The notes under the pieces: generated by a model
Told to the model about the DNA's origin: nothing
Database searches by the model: none
What the model saw: only the letters and a program-made list of their open reading frames with translations
Shown: positions 6,434 through 6,777 of the stretch, piece after piece
How positions within the stretch are numbered: position 1 is the stretch's first letter
Layout: the number at the start of each line of letters is the position of its first letter
Assembly: GCA_934869045.1 (NCBI GenBank)
Contig: CAKXAF010000149.1
Coordinates: 1 to 6,777 of the forward strand
DNA from: an uncultured Nitrososphaerota archaeon
GTDB lineage: Bacteria; Bacillota; Clostridia; Oscillospirales; Ruminococcaceae
DNA length: 6,777 nucleotides
Direction of reading: 5' to 3'
Made by a program: the position numbers and the translations under genes

Positions 6434-6777
6434 TCAAGAAATGGATTTTAGAAACTCCAGGGACTTGAACTGCGCGCCAGTCTGGCAGATGACATAGGCT
6501 TCTGCCACGGTTCCCAGAGATTTTTCACTGTCCGGCGTCAGACGGAAGGAAAAGAGCTTCTCATCCGGGGACTCGCAGATATAGCGCATGGCCCTCTGGA
6601 CTGGATCCGGCAAAGTGAGGCGAAGCCGGTCCTGGGGCATCTGTCCGATGCAGCTGCTGCAGTACAGGACCCCGTCGATAGGAAAAAAAGCTGCGGCTTC
6701 CTGCGAACCGCAGGCTGAACAGCCGGAAAGATCCGGCGCAAATCCCGAAAGAGTCAGCAGCCGCAGTTCGTATACCG
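6434..6777 (-). CDS. recO: DNA repair protein RecO, C-terminal part (5' truncated by window edge)
   Basis: The frame is open on the - strand from the right edge (first whole codon 6775-6773) to TGA at 6436-6434, giving 113 residues of a protein usually about 240-260 long. RecO helps RecA load on single-stranded DNA with RecR, in gap and break repair. The fragment starts with YELRLLTLSGFAPDLSGC, a classic RecO segment. It then has a four-cysteine zinc site: CSAC (fragment residues 19-22) and CSSC (39-42). The end, with EKLFSFRL, TVAEAYVICQ and FKSLEFLKSI, matches the RecO C-terminal helices. A reading that begins at the internal ATG 6640 gives only 68 residues and hides the identity; that ATG is an internal methionine. 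mutS2 follows after 26 nt on the same strand, so the two genes are probably one operon. Confidence 0.93.
   Translation of the reverse strand, partial: VYELRLLTLSGFAPDLSGCSACGSQEAAAFFPIDGVLYCSSCIGQMPQDRLRLTLPDPVQRAMRYICESPDEKLFSFRLTPDSEKSLGTVAEAYVICQTGAQFKSLEFLKSIS

Noticed and set aside
1..6777. Search for tRNA/rRNA genes, CRISPR repeats, IS ends, phage or toxin-antitoxin genes, or a novel defence system
   Set aside because: Nothing of the kind is visible. Nearly all the sequence is taken up by recognisable core or metabolic genes in short-spaced operons.

Overview
The window is a piece of ordinary, gene-dense bacterial chromosome, moderately GC-rich by eye. A V-type (A/V-type) rotary ATPase next to recO-mutS2 genes with a Smr-bearing MutS2, strong GGAGG-type ribosome binding sites, and a type I asparaginase resembling the Bacillus AnsA protein all point to a Firmicute. 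The best guess is an anaerobic clostridial lineage (Oscillospiraceae/Ruminococcaceae-like). That placement is inferred from protein style, not from a search.

Layout. On the + strand, positions 1-1365 hold the end of a V-type ATPase operon: the C-terminal half of subunit B (cut by the window edge), then complete subunit D. A hairpin with a GAAA loop follows (1373-1419). Next comes a small P-loop nucleotide-binding protein (1447-2034). A perfect 16-bp hairpin (2051-2086) separates this + strand block from the convergent - strand block. On the - strand, read from the right, are the C-terminal end of recO (cut by the right edge), mutS2 (6407-4008), a short-chain dehydrogenase/reductase (SDR; 3990-3226) and type I L-asparaginase ansA (3083-2091). 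recO, mutS2 and the SDR gene are spaced 26 and 17 nt apart and look like one transcription unit. ansA sits 142 nt further on, behind an 18-bp perfect palindrome that may be an operator.

The V-ATPase genes encode parts of the catalytic head and central rotor of a membrane H+ or Na+ pump. RecO (recombinational repair) and MutS2 (recombination control and/or rescue of collided ribosomes) form a genome/translation maintenance pair. The SDR and asparaginase are metabolic. Nothing ties all of these into one system, and I see no mobile element, CRISPR array, RNA gene or defence island.

The points worth a second look are small. The P-loop protein has Asp where the Walker A lysine should be. The SDR keeps its Tyr/Lys pair but has changed most other hallmark positions. 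The ansA leader carries the palindrome.
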